From contig NC_073696.1 in NCBI RefSeq assembly GCF_029784165.1, forward strand, positions 6,882,001-6,946,000: 64,000 nt of DNA, given 5' to 3'. Shown piece by piece: positions 1 through 11,307 of the stretch (position 1 is its first letter; every line of letters begins with the position of its first letter). This DNA comes from Wyeomyia smithii (Eukaryota > Arthropoda > Insecta > Diptera > Culicidae). A program made the translations under genes and the position numbers. The notes under the pieces were generated by a model that saw only the letters and a list, made by a program, of their open reading frames with translations, was not told the origin of the DNA and made no database searches.

Positions 1-1276
1 TTAACGACGATAACCCCAGATCTTACGAATGTACATAATTTCAAACAAATATTAACATTACCATATATAACACCGTACCAATGAACCATCTATAAGGCTC
101 TATATATTCTGCCCAACAATATGTTTGCCTGAATCATGTTTCTTCAATGTTTTATTTTCTATTAAACTCCAACGAATACATTCGGGAAAATAACAATTGG
201 CAAAAATGTTAGAAACATGACGGAATGTTCTGATACTAAGTTTATTATTGTGGCTAGGAATAGCTGAAGTATTTTCTTAATCTTCCATCAAACTTGAACA
301 TAAGCAAATATAAATATGTTATTTTGGTTCAAAATAATTTAAGAAAAGTATTTCTTTAACCAAAAAAGTGTATCCATTCATTTTGATAACTACCTCAACA
401 TAATGCTGTTTGTAGCATCCCGACAGGCGAAAATATCATCATAATATCACAAACAGATATAAAATATTGGTAACGTACATATCTTTTTGATCTTAATATG
501 GTTTACATAGTTGGTAAAATAACAAAAATATAATAGAAAAATATTATTCCTCCAAGACTATATGAATGGCAATGCTTGATATTTCAATAACAAATCAATA
601 ATTTGCATAAAAATCACAAAAATGACCGATTCAGATATTTTCAAATTATTGAACACTAAATGCATAAATGAATATATTACAAATAATCAATAACGAACAA
701 TTTTCACTTAAAAACTTACTTTTAATGAGAAATTTTGAAAGCAACTCAAATATCTTATAGCATAGCGAGATATAATATCAATATTTTATAATCTTTTAAT
801 ATCCATATACGAACAGTGAATATCTTTCGAATAACACGATAAGTCCTCAGAGCTAAATTCGTTATTGATGAGTTATGTTCTTCTGCCCAGGATTGCTTGC
901 ATTATTGCATTCGAGAATGATTGCTAAGAATAAGTTCAAAGCAAACTTCTCACTCCAAAAACTTATAAAAAAACTCTTTAAAAATGGTGTGGTTGCCCTG
1001 AAAAGATATCTCCCCGGTTTTGGAAATATTCATATTAGGTGGTATTCGATCATATCTGGCTGTTCCTCAGAAACTGGAAGTTGCTACCTTGGATTTGAGG
1101 AATGAGACCAATTTCTAAACACTGACCATTATTTTGATTCCGGAAATGATCATGTTGGCTGAATTTTTGGAAATATCGTTTTGAGCGTAATAGTAGAATA
1201 ATATCAAATATCGAAAGAATGGAAAATTCTCGTTAAATTCTACTATCAACTTTGATTGTAGAATTTAATGGATTTT
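1..1276. other. AT-rich unassigned DNA
   Basis: No coding sequence is recognisable; the short open frames are unsupported. Positions about 990-1180 match the degenerate 110-bp repeat array further right. The rest is AT-rich with no clear terminal repeats. Confidence 0.5.
990..1180 (+). repeat. Fragment of 110-bp satellite-like repeat
   Basis: Carries the phrases TTAGGTGGTATTCG, GAAACTGGAAG and GATTCCGGAAATGATCAT in the same order as units of the array at 3590-4620. It looks like one to two isolated, degenerate units. Confidence 0.5.
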
Positions 1277-1690
1277 TTGACGTAGGACTACGTCTAACCG
1301 CACTATATCGAGATACATTCCGCGAAAACTAAAACCAAGATGTAACGACGGAATGAAAGATTTCAAACGGTTATACTGATGTAACCACATGATGGACCAC
1401 AATAATCGATATGTCGTTGGATTGATAAAATGATGGACAATTTTGTGATTCTTCAATTTTCATTATCACTTCATTGTTAAACAGTGAAAATTGAATAAAA
1501 GTTTCAAGGTCGAATTTTTACCAACAATATACCAATCATATGCGAGCACGCCTAGCACAGACTTCATGAATAGACACCAACTGCCTGAAGTGATATCCTG
1601 TATAGCAGGGGCAAAAAAAAATGACAGAATCTCCCCGTCCTAATAGGTCAACTAATGTTAGCTTCCATCAGCCTAGACTAAATTGATGTC

Positions 1691-1981
1691 TTGAAGGTAA
1701 AGCTTTTTCGGAAAGTTCGTAACCACCGCCACTATCAGACAGTTTTACGTTCTGCTGGTAACAAATATGTTAATGTTAATAAAACTGATGTCTTGAAGGA
1801 GAATATGATGGCACAGGCAACAGTACTGCACCAAGTAATGTATGAACAGAGCGCTGGTTACTCGTCGTCTATCAGTGCAGGAAAACTTGATATTCATTTT
1901 TGTGCAGTCAAGCCAAGTGAAAACTACATTGTCGCTGTTGACACACAGTTGGGCGAGGAACATAATCGAATTGCCGTCTGA
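1691..1981 (+). CDS. Small ORF shared by two copies of the TIR element, function unknown
   Basis: A frame of up to 96 codons. The part after about residue 36 reappears at 30643-30849 with mostly conservative changes; both contain the stretches SSSISA, CAVKPSENYI and AVDTQ. No domain is recognised. The opposite strand is also open and also similar between copies, as expected for paralogous DNA, so protein-level conservation is not shown. It may be a decayed piece of the element's own gene or chance. No promoter or splice evidence was seen. Confidence 0.22.
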   Translation: MKVKLFRKVRNHRHYQTVLRSAGNKYVNVNKTDVLKENMMAQATVLHQVMYEQSAGYSSSISAGKLDIHFCAVKPSENYIVAVDTQLGEEHNRIAV

Positions 1982-2913
1982 ATTGTCTTCTTCTTCTTCT
2001 TGTTTCGTATAGCAGCAAATATCAGAATTCAATATGATTTTCCGGGTGCCGCAAAATAGGCTGCTCCGCCGGGAACAACAAAATGCGTTGTTTATTTTTG
2101 AACTCTACACTCTGCTTTTTTCAGATTTATTTAAATAACTGAATATAGGGTATTTAAAAGACAATAGGAAACCAAAATGCTCCGTACAGATCTTTGAACA
2201 GGTAGTCAAACGAGCTGTACTGATGATTATATTTTACTAGCTAAATGAATTTAGTCCAATATGACTATAATAGTTGCATCCCGCGGTGGCGGTTTAGAGG
2301 AAAACCAAATTCATTTCATCTTGGTATTAGAGTTCCGACATTAGTGTTTGTATTTTTCAATTGAAATTTTTTTGAATTAGCATTTGCAAGAAAATATTAC
2401 TTCCCATAACCTTATAGGTAATTGAACAACGCTATGCAAACATTAATTGCTGAGGCTAATGTTGTGCATCACTCTAGCCCAGTTTTTTTTTTCGAAGATA
2501 ACGGACATATAACTTTCAAATATGGTATCTTCGTTGTTCTTTGGTATCTTGAAACTGATCAAATTTTTTTCTGATTGATTTTGTATACTGATAAAATGTT
2601 TAAATTGACCTGAATTGAATGTTAATATGTTCATAAAATTCTATGTCAATTTCAAATTTTCTGTGAATATACATTTTCTACTAAAACTGTAATTCGTTAT
2701 CGATATTTTTTTCACGAGCTTGTAACTGCAGGAAAAAAATTTATGTGACATCTTTGCCGCTTTGTGACCGGTGAGTGAGCCAACTTCAACAAGACAAATA
2801 GATATAGAAGGAAGTTTAATTTCTACTAAATCATACTCAATTAAATATTTTATAGAAGGTTGCCTTTTCGCGCAATAAAGAAAATTCGCTGTATTAGAAT
2901 GAAAGGTATTCAT

Positions 2914-3106
2914 CAATGGTCCAGAAACCAAATTTAGGGGGAAATCAAGTATCTAACTTTTTTATTTTTGTAGATAGAAAACCTTGTTTTACAATTTTAT
3001 AGTTCCAATAATTTTAAGTAACTTTGTAAAAAAAAGTTTTTCTTTAAAACATTGCTATAGAGCTCTAGACCCAAATTTCCACCTAAATTTGGTTTCTGGA
3101 CCATTG
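2914..3106. mobile_element. 193-bp MITE nested in the TIR element
   Basis: The ends 2914-2945 and 3075-3106 are inverted copies of one another over 32 bp with one mismatch, beginning CAATGGTCCAGAAACC. Copy 2 of the host element reads straight through the site near 34204 without it, so this is an insertion with an empty paralogous site. It has no coding capacity. A short TSD is possible but ambiguous. Confidence 0.72.
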
Positions 3107-3589
3107 TGAATGTTAAAGAGAATATTTCTTCTTATAAGATAGAGTGCAGCAAAGAAATAATCCAAATACAGACCCCGTTCGATTTTGGCGACACCTCAGA
3201 ATTTTTTCTGTTGCCAAAATCGAACCATGCCAATAATGAACGGTTTTTTTTCATGACTTTTTTGAGTTTTCAAATGGCCAAAGACGACCCAAACAGTGGA
3301 AATGGCCACCAATGAACTAGTTTTAGTTCCAAGTCGTTTGAGGTGTCGCTTGATGAATTTGGGCTGACGACCTAGATACTTGATATTACCACCAGAACCA
3401 AAATACCTTCCTTTTGGAAGATGCTGAGCTTAAATTGGTTAAAATAAATCAAGCAAACTACAAAAGTAAAACGAGCTCAAATCAAAGATAGCTTCAAAAT
3501 AAAATTATAAAATTATTGTAGTCCTACGTCAACTATGCGGTCGTGTCTTGGATACCACCTTCCTACTATTTTTTTAATTTTTTAGATAT

Positions 3590-4620
3590 TTCATTTTGGC
3601 TGGTATTTCGTTAATTTGGCTATATTCCAGAAACCGGAAGCCACCATCTTGGATTACAAAATGGAATCTGGATTTGATTTGCGGTCTCTGGGTATCATCT
3701 CGATTCTGGAATGGCCATTTTTGGCTGATTTTCAGCAACCGAAATTTGTCAATTCGAATTTCACAATGGCAATTGGTGTCGAATTTCGGCTTCTGTGTAT
3801 CATCCCGATTACGGAAGGGCCCATATTGGGTGGTAATTGGTGTTTTCCTGAAACCAAAAGTCGCCATATTGGATTTTGAAATGGTGGCTAGATTTTATTG
3901 ACGGTCTCTGGGCACCATGTTGGTTTCCCAGATACGATATTGGATGGTGTTTCGCAATTGCAGGCTGTTTTTCGAAAAACAGAAGTCGCCACCTTGAATC
4001 TCAAATTAACATTTGGATTTGTTCTCCGGTTTCCGGGCATCATCTCATTTCCGAAATGAATATTTTTGGCCTTTTGCCCATGACCGGAAGTTATCACTTC
4101 GGATGGTGTCAGGAGTCGATTTTCAGCCAATTTGCATCATATCGATTTCGGAAATATTCATTTTGGGTGGAATTTGGTGATTTCTGGAAACCGTAAGTCA
4201 TGATCTTGGTTTTTGAGTTGATTTCAGGTTTCTGGGAATTATTCCGATTCCAAAAATACCCCTATTAGGTGGTATTCGGACATTTCAGGCTGTTTCCTCG
4301 AAACCGGAAATGTTTATGGATTTCAAAATTGTGTCTGATAGATAATAGATTTTCGGGCTTTAGGTATTATTTTCCAAAATAACCATAATAATATTTGATA
4401 ATTTTCTGAAACTGGATGTCGTCATATTGGATTTTAAAATGGCGTCTGAATTTGATTTTTGATCTCGGTACTCGGTTTAAGGAATATTTATATTGAGTAG
4501 TATTGGTTTATTTAGGAATGTTTTCCAGAAACCGGAGAGTGTCATTTTTATATCTAGGGTTGATTTCCAGATTCTAGATATAACCTCGGTTCCAAAAATA
4601 CTCATTTTGACTTATTTTCA
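3590..4620 (+). repeat. Degenerate tandem array, about 9 units of 100-125 bp
   Basis: Units are marked by a phrase like GAAACCGGAAGTCGCCAT followed by TTGGAT and AAAATGG. Occurrences start near 3637, 3737, 3851, 3976, 4082, 4186, 4299, 4408 and 4528, spaced about 100-125 bp. Each unit also carries a CGGTCTCTGGGTATCAT-like segment and a TTTTGGGTGGTATTTGG-like segment. Open frames across the array (for example 3596-3901 and 3876-4196) follow from the repeat and are not likely genes. Confidence 0.75.
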
Positions 4621-4639
4621 GCTCTAATTAATCGAAATC

Positions 4640-5050
4640 TAAGCTCAAAACATGACTCGACAGTTTTCAATAGTTTAGTAGTTCTTGTCATAAGATTACA
4701 ATTTTGCCGCATGTTGATGGAGGTGTAACTAATGTTCCAATCAATTGTTGTAAAATCGAAGAAAATCCGTTGGAAACCAATAACATGAAAACACCCTTAG
4801 GCTTAAAACCCCTTACAACTAAATTGAAATGATGATAGGAATAAACAATCTCTACTTTGAAGTACGAAGATTTAAGCCCCCCTCCCTCCCTCTCGGTAGG
4901 GGAAGTCCTCTTGCACACGCTAGTAGAATAAAATGACACAAATATCTTAGAAACATGTCCGATACGAAAAAACTCCTAGATACAAATTTTCAAGATGAGC
5001 TTTTTGACGGTTAAAAAATGATGCAGGTTGTTGTAACTCCCCTTTCCATA
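4640..5050. other. Unassigned DNA with weak repeat similarity
   Basis: No gene is seen. Positions 4980-5055, containing GATGAGCTTTTTGA, resemble 12764-12825. Positions 4690-4780 weakly resemble the 312-bp repeat at 44368-44680. It is probably old repeat debris. Confidence 0.35.
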
Positions 5051-5197
5051 GGCGTAGCGAGGGGGGCCGCGCCCCCCCCCCCCCAATTGTTGACGCTGGT
5101 GCAGAATTCTGTTTTCAATAACTCTACTAGCACAGAACGACATCTTTAGCCCATAAAAACATCTGTGTAAATTATCAGCTAGATCAAAAATAATTGA

Positions 5198-5758
5198 TTG
5201 AAATGCTTGCGCTATGTTGTGTGGAATTGCACAGGTTTTTCAGTTGATCCACCAAGGATATTGCAGCGGCAAAAGTACTGGGCAAATCCGCCTGCATCAA
5301 CTATCTTGGAGTATTGGAACCGAGCTGTGACAATTCCTTACCTTGATTCTCTTGTAACCTCACTGGAAACACAGTTCGGTGAAGATAGTGCACCTACCTA
5401 CGCGTTGTCCTTGCTGCATCCCGCTAACGTAATACGCATGTCGTTGGAAGAATTCAAGCGCAAAACCGAAGCTTTCGTAATTTTTTACGAAGTTGACATT
5501 TTTGTTGGAGTGGCGGAAGTCTGGTATCAACATTGTAGCAGCATGAGACCAGGCCGTAAGAAATTGGAAGAGCTGGATCTTATAGAACTGTTTGTTGAAG
5601 TCCGTTCTTTCTCCTCTGCAACTGAGAAAGCAATTAAAATTGCACTTGCTCTACTATGTACAACATGCACGATTGAACGCTGGTTCAGCACATTACGTCC
5701 GCTCCAGAAGCGATTTGTTTTAAATCGTTCCCAATCTGATATGATAGAATCTGAATAA
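5198..5758 (+). pseudogene. hAT transposase C-terminal fragment (ZMYM1-like lineage)
   Basis: The last 186 or so residues of a hAT transposase, which cuts and joins DNA at the element's inverted repeats in the nucleus. The frame has the phrase NPPASTILEYWNRAV, then PYLDSLVTSLETQF, LSLLHPANV, and near the end TTCTIERWFSTLRPL, the signature of the hAT dimerisation domain as found in ZMYM1-like proteins. The N-terminal zinc finger and most of the RNase H-like catalytic core are missing, so it is a relic; the reading frame is open upstream and has no ATG. The upstream GCGTAGCGAGGGGGG (around 5049-5063) could be the element's end. Family assignment is good; the exact lineage is inference. Confidence 0.78.
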
Positions 5759-5854
5759 TATGTTGAAAAACGTATCCCATTGCTTTAACATGTTTATTAA
5801 TGTAAATGCATTGAGTTCTAACACCAACGTCACTTCGTCTGCAAGATGACACCC

Positions 5855-5990
5855 CCTTAAGCATACAGACGCGAGGCATACGGATGCGAGGTATAGTACG
5901 CTAGGCATACTGGACGGCAGGCATACGGACACGAGGCATATGGACGCGAGGCCGAATGGACGCGAGGCCGAATGGACATAAGGCCAAGGA
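5855..5990 (+). repeat. Left minisatellite arm
   Basis: About eight units of 15-18 bp on the pattern GCATACGGACGCGAG, changing to GCCGAATGGACGCGAG toward the inner side. The right arm carries the reverse complement. Confidence 0.85.
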
Positions 5991-6083
5991 GAAGTGATGC
6001 GGAATATGTTATTATCGTCATCATCATCACAGCCCTCTTTCAATAACATGTGTTTCGCTTCAAAGTGTCATTCGGAAAGCAAT

Positions 6084-6094
6084 ACACTCGCGGC
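6084..6094 (+). repeat. Left target-site duplication of R1-clade LINE copy 1
   Basis: ACACTCGCGGC, repeated exactly at 11297-11307 after the poly-A tail. Confidence 0.85.
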
Positions 6095-6602
6095 ATGCCA
6101 CCACGGGTCGGCGTGTGGCGATCGTCGAGGGCGCACAATACAGGTGTGACCACTGACAGTACCGAACAGTCCCGGACCAGCAGCGGGAGGTCGCCTAGGG
6201 GTGGTGAGCGTCGGACCAGGGACAGTCGACTCCTCGCAAAAGCCACAATCACCCGGAAGCACCTCTGACGGAGCGAATAGACTGATGCCAGTAAGGTCCC
6301 GATTATGGTAACTGGCAGCGTAGTGAACGGATATGAGCTGGATTTCGGAATGGTACCGCATCCTCGGGCTGGCACCTGCATCGAGCTCCCTTAGTAAAGT
6401 CGTGTGACAACGGCTTGAAATGGCGAGGTGGTACCCGGTGCAGGGGTCTCAGTCCCATAAAACCTGGCAGGCCTTCCAGTACGTTCCGAGTCTTTTGCCT
6501 GGTGGAAATCAGGCAGGAGTAGGATCAGATGGTTGTTCCTGACTTGCGCCGGTCGGTGGAGTCATAGTTGCCCATAAGGCGCTAGGACTGTTTACCATAG
6601 CC

Positions 6603-8112
6603 ATGACCTCACTGCTTCGGCATAGACCACCATGGAACCACATAGGCGACTACTCCACCATGGACAAGGATAGCAACTGGAAAGGGGACCCATTTAACAT
6701 CAAGATGAACACATTCAAAATGGAAGAGACGAGTGCGGAGGGATTACAAAATCCCTTCGTAAGAGGTGGCATCCAGCGGTCTCCGCAGAAGAAGGCGGAG
6801 ACGGATGCGGCGAAGTCTGGAGGTGGAAAAACGGCGGATCCGTCGGTGTCCACACCAGACATCTCGGTAGACGGTCCCTTGCTAGTCAAGGCCGTCGAAA
6901 GGTGTATGGACATGCGGCCAAGAGTGGCGGCGCTGTCTGAACAACTCGATGCCATAATCGAGTTCTTGGCGAACAGGCGAAACAGCGCTGGCGACCTGAA
7001 GCAGAGCCTCCTCCTGCTTCGGAGCACCATTGATGAAGCCAGAAAGGAGCACGAAGAACTCGTAGCTCGGGTGAAGGCGGCCGAGAAAGCGGCCAGGACC
7101 GGGAGGGCGACTGCATCTAAAGAGGTGCAGACAGACGCCCCCTCGTTCGCGTCGGTCTGCCACGGGGCAGGTCGCTAAGCGAACGAGGCAGTCCCCGGGG
7201 GAAACGGCCCCCGGGAACACCAAGAAACGATTGGTCGTGCTACTCCCACGGGATCACATGCCAACCGGTTCAAGGTCCACCGCGGAAAAGGCACAGGTGG
7301 AGGCTACGGGCAACCCTTGGACTACCGAAGAGGGTAGGAAGCGTCGGGAAGGTGCGACGCGACATGATGGCGGAGCGTCCAGAGGACCAAAAAAGGTCAA
7401 AAAGGCGCGGCGTAGGGGTGATGCCCTCATACTCAAGACGGATGGGTCGAAGTACTCAGAAGTCTTGAAGAAGATGAGGGGGGAAACCCAGCTCAAGGAT
7501 CTGGGGGCGGATGTGCGGAGTATCCGCCGATCTCGCACTGGCGAGATGATGCTTGAGCTCCGGAAGGACGCCATGAACAAGGGGGCTACCAACAAAACGG
7601 TAGCTGAAAAGGTCCTAGGGAAGGAGGTGCAAGTGCGGGCACTCACCTCAGAAGTGACTCTCCAGCTTAAAAACCTGGACGAAATCACTGAGGGGTGCGA
7701 CATTGCACAAGCCCTAAAAGCGAAGTGCGGGGTGGAGGTGGCTAAGGAGTCAATCCGCCTCCGCAAAGGTCCGGCAGGGACCCAGATAGCTACCTTCCGA
7801 CTACCGTCGGCGGACGCTAACCTGGCCCTGAAAGAGGGCAAGTTGAAGGTCGGCTGGTCTGTATGTCCTCTGGGCATACTACAGCAACCAGACATTTGCT
7901 TCCGGTGCTTCGAGGGCGGACATAAGTCCTGGACCTGCAAGGGGCCCGATAGGAGCCAGCTGTGCAGACGATGTGGAGATGCAGGCCATAAAGCAAAGGA
8001 CTGTGGGGAGTCTCCCAAGTGCATGGTATGTTCCGGGAAACGGGACGCCAAACACTTTATGGGAGGCCCCAGGTGCCCAGCCGGTAAGCCGGCTGCGAAA
8101 CCACGGGCGTAA
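6603..8112 (+). pseudogene. LINE ORF1 (gag-like RNA-binding protein), one frameshift
   Basis: ORF1 proteins of LINEs coat the element RNA. The frame runs from ATG at 6603 to a stop at 7178; the continuation is open one frame over from at least 7162 to the stop at 8112, so a single frameshift near 7160 splits a protein of about 500 residues. The N-terminal half has a charged, coiled-coil-prone segment (about residues 85-165). The C-terminal part carries zinc knuckles CFRCFEGGHKSWTC and CRRCGDAGHKAKDC plus a third CMVC...C cluster at nt 7897-8075, typical of R1/I-type ORF1. The stop lies two bases before ORF2 opens. Confidence 0.8.
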
Positions 8113-8114
8113 GG

Positions 8115-11015
8115 GTGACGCAACTGAACCTGAACCATTGCTTCGCGGCTCAGCAGCTGCTACACCAAGCAGCGACTGAGTCGTTGTCGGACATCGCCGT
8201 CATATCGGATCCCTACCGCATCCCTCCCGGAAACGGTAACTGGGTTGCGGATAGGACCAGTTTGGCGGCCATATGTACGACGAGCAAGTTCCCGGTTCAG
8301 GAGGTTGTCTCAACCTCAGAAGAAGGGTACGTAGTTGCTAAGGTAAACGGAGTGTTCTACTGCAGTTGCTATGCTCCGCCACGTTGGTCTACCGAAAGGT
8401 TCACCCAGATGGTCGACCTCCTATCCATGGAGCTAACGGGCCTAACGCCGTCGATCATCGACGTGACGTTCTCCAGCCCAGGACTGATCAAGAACTGGAG
8501 GGTAGACGATGGCTACACCAATAGCGACCACCAGGCGGTCTGTTATAGTGTAGACAACAACGAGAGGCGGCAAGCGACGGGTAGAGCTAACACTTCGACC
8601 GTTCGCGGGTGGAAGACATCGCACTTTGATGCCGAGGTATTCGAAGAGGCAATGAGAAGGGAGCGCGAGGGGGGCAGTTGGCTCCGCCCGACTGCTGACC
8701 AACTTGTTGCTATGCTATCGCGGGCGTGCGACGCCACCATGCCTAGGACTCGCCAACCTAGGAATGGAAAGCCACCGGTTTACTGGTGGACGGACGCGTT
8801 AGCCGACCTTCGCAGTGCGTGCCTCCGTGCAAGACGGAGGATGCAGCGTGCGCGAAACGAAAAAGAGAAGACAGAGCGTCGCGCAGCATTCAGTTCGGCA
8901 AGATCGATGCTAAAGAGTGCGATAAAGGCCAGCAAGAGGGCCTGCTTCGATAGGCTATGTGCAAGTGCCACTACAAATCCGTAGGGTGACGCCTACAGGA
9001 TCGTAATGGCCAAGACTAAAGGCGCGCTGGCGCCTGCAGAGCGATCACCAGCGATGCTGGAGCGTATCATCGAGGGACTCTTTCCACGCCACGAGCCTAG
9101 TCCTTGGCCTCCGGCGGTCGAGTCTCACGTCCGACGTTCCAGTATCTCAGACATAGACCAGAGATGGTCGGCCAACCTGCCGAGCATCCAATCCGTGAGC
9201 GACGACAGCCGTGTCGAGGCAGGGGAGGAGGCAAGGGTTACGAATGAGGAACTCATCGTGATCGCCAAATCCCTAAAGGTGAGCAAGGCACCGGGACCGG
9301 ATGGTATCCCTAACCTGGCGATCAGGCTGGCGATAAAAACGGCCCCCGGGCTGTTCAGGGCAGTCATGCAGAGGTGCCTGGATGACTGTCTCTTTCCGGA
9401 CAGGTGGAAGCGGCAGAGACTGGTCTTATTGCCGAAGGCTAGGAAACCGCCAGGGGACCCATCGGCATATAGGCCTTTCTGCCTGCTGGACACCGCGGGC
9501 AAGGTGCTTGAGAGGATCATCCTCAACAGACTGGTGAGGTACACGGAGGGTGTACACGGTCTGGCAAGTAACCAGTTCGGCTTCCGGAAGGGCAGGTCCA
9601 CGCTAGACGCAATCTCTTCCGTCATCAAGACGGCGGAGGTAGCAATCCAGCGCAAGAGAAGGGGAATACGCTACTGCGCAATCGTCACGCTCGACGTGAA
9701 GAATGCGTTCAATAGTGCCAGTTGGGACTCCATAGCGCTCGCGCTCAGGAGCATCCATGTACCGGTGTCGCTGTACAAGATTCTGGAAAATTATTTCCAG
9801 AATCGAGTACTTGTTTACGACACGGAGGAGGGTCAGAAGTGCGTCCCAATCACCGCAGGAGTTCCGCAAGGTTCTATCCTGGGCCCGGTATTGTGGAATG
9901 TCATGTATGACGTAGTGTTGAAACTAAAGTTCCCTGTAGGGGTTGTAATCGTCGGCTCTGCAGACGACATAACGCTGGAGGTTTACGGCGAGTCTATCGA
10001 GGAGATCGAGTTGACGGCCGCACACTGTATACGCAAGGTCGGGGACTGGATGCGCTCCAGGAAACTGGAGCTCGCGCATCATAAGACGGAGGTCACGGTT
10101 GTGAACAACCGTAAATCGGAGCAACAGGCGGTGGTCAGAGTCGGAGACTGCACCATCACCTCGAAGCGATCCCTGAAGCTCTTGGGGGTTATGGTGGACG
10201 ACAAGCTCACGTTTGGGAGTCACGTCGACTATGCCTGTAAGAGGGCCTCATCGGCTATTGCAGCACTATCTCGTATGATGCCCAATAGCTCAGCGGTTTA
10301 TGGCAGCAAGCAAAGACTTCTTGCCAGCGTGGTTTCGTCCATACTTAGGTATGGTGGGCCAGTGTGGTCCAGAGCGCTAGGTACTAACAGTCACCGTGGT
10401 AAACTGGAAAGTACCTACAGGCTCATGTGCCTGAGAGTTGCGAGTGCGTATCGTACGGTGTCATACGATGCAATCTGTGTCTTGTCCGACATGATGCCTA
10501 TCAGCATCGCCATCAAGGAGAACAGAGAGTGTTTCGACCAACGTGACACAAGGGGCATACGAGGTACCAGAAGGTCATTCTCGATGCTCCGCTGGCAGCA
10601 GGAATGGTCCAACTCCACAAAGGGCAGATGGACGCACCGACTCATACCGGAGATATCCGGCTGGGTCGGGAGACGACATGGTGAAGTGAACTTCCACCTG
10701 ACACAAATCCTGTCAGGCCATGGTTGTTTCAGGCAATATCTGCACAGGTTCGGACACGCGGTGTCCCCCATGTGTCCCGAGTGCGTGGAGGAAGAGGAGA
10801 CTGCTGAGCATGTCTTCTTCGTATGCCCCCGTTTCGTAAGAGCCAGGAGTAACATGATGGCTGTGAGCGGGCCTGGCACTACTCCGGACAATCTAGTCCG
10901 GAGGATGTGCGACGACCCGGGCATCTGGAACGCGGTCTGTGCGGCCGCCTCTCAGATTGTCCTGGAGCTGCAACGTGTGTGGCGGGTCAACCACCAACAC
11001 GCCAGTGGTAGCTAA
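8115..11015 (+). pseudogene. LINE ORF2 (endonuclease + reverse transcriptase), dead copy
   Basis: Would nick target DNA and copy the element RNA in place. The N-terminal APE-type endonuclease (8115-8560) has an in-frame 156-bp deletion against copy 2, removing the catalytic phrase AGDFNAW. A TAG at 8982-8984 replaces TGG. The RT (9006-10300) shows APGPDGIPNLAI, YRPFCLLDTAGKVLE, FGFRKGRSTLDA, VTLDVKNAFNSASW and AGVPQGSILGPVLWN; the active-site box is SADD instead of FADD. The C-terminus has the CPECVEEEETAEHVFFVC cysteine-histidine motif usual in R1-type ORF2 and no RNase H. The frame opens at GTG two bases after the ORF1 stop, with no ATG nearby. Four separate defects make it non-functional. 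Confidence 0.88.
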
Positions 11016-11296
11016 TTACCAGTCTCCAGGTAGTTAGCTAGGAGGTTATAAGAGTAAAGAGGGTGCATCACGCACAAAAGCCACTCCCCGACGTAATACT
11101 TAACCGTCGTTCCGGGAAGACCAGGGATGGAGACTGGAGGGGTTTTAGTGGGTCGGGACAGGGATCAGTAGGTCAGGGCGAGTGTAACTACCCCAGCATC
11201 TCTCCCCTAGTATCATCCCCACACCCTGAGTTCTCTTCTCAGGTGTCTGTTTGCAGATTTCCCCGCCACCTTAAAAAAAAAAAAAAAAAAAAAAAA

Positions 11297-11307
11297 ACAC
11301 TCGCGGC
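11297..11307 (+). repeat. Right target-site duplication of R1-clade LINE copy 1
   Basis: ACACTCGCGGC immediately after the poly-A run, identical to 6084-6094. Confidence 0.85.

Larger units (their letters stand above)
1277..3532. mobile_element. TIR element, GACGTAGGACTAC family, copy 1
   Basis: Starts with TTGACGTAGGACTAC (1277-1291) and ends with its exact reverse complement (3518-3532), a 15-bp terminal inverted repeat 2.26 kb apart. A paralogous copy at 30128-34482 aligns through most of the body, and a divergent third copy starts near 62275. No known transposase is visible; the only conserved open frame is at 1691-1981. A 193-bp MITE at 2914-3106 is nested inside and absent from copy 2. 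No clean TSD was found. The superfamily is unknown. Confidence 0.6.
6095..11296 (+). mobile_element. R1-clade-like LINE, copy 1, inactivated
   Basis: A 5.2-kb non-LTR retrotransposon bounded by the 11-bp TSD ACACTCGCGGC. It has a roughly 500-bp 5' UTR, a gag-like ORF1 with zinc knuckles, an ORF2 with endonuclease and reverse transcriptase but no RNase H, and a 3' UTR ending in a run of about 25 A. A 5'-truncated, nearly identical copy lies at 40368-43716. Clade assignment rests on ORF order, RT phrases and the C-terminal CCHC-type motif. Both ORFs are disrupted. Confidence 0.85.

Noticed and set aside
3596..3901. Open frames across the tandem array as a gene
   Set aside because: They follow from the repeat unit, overlap in several frames and match no family.
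6040..6381. Minus-strand frames in the R1 5' UTR
   Set aside because: GC-rich shadow frames opposite an element UTR; no motif.
7254..8138. 294-codon minus-strand frame
   Set aside because: Lies exactly opposite ORF1; composition shadow.
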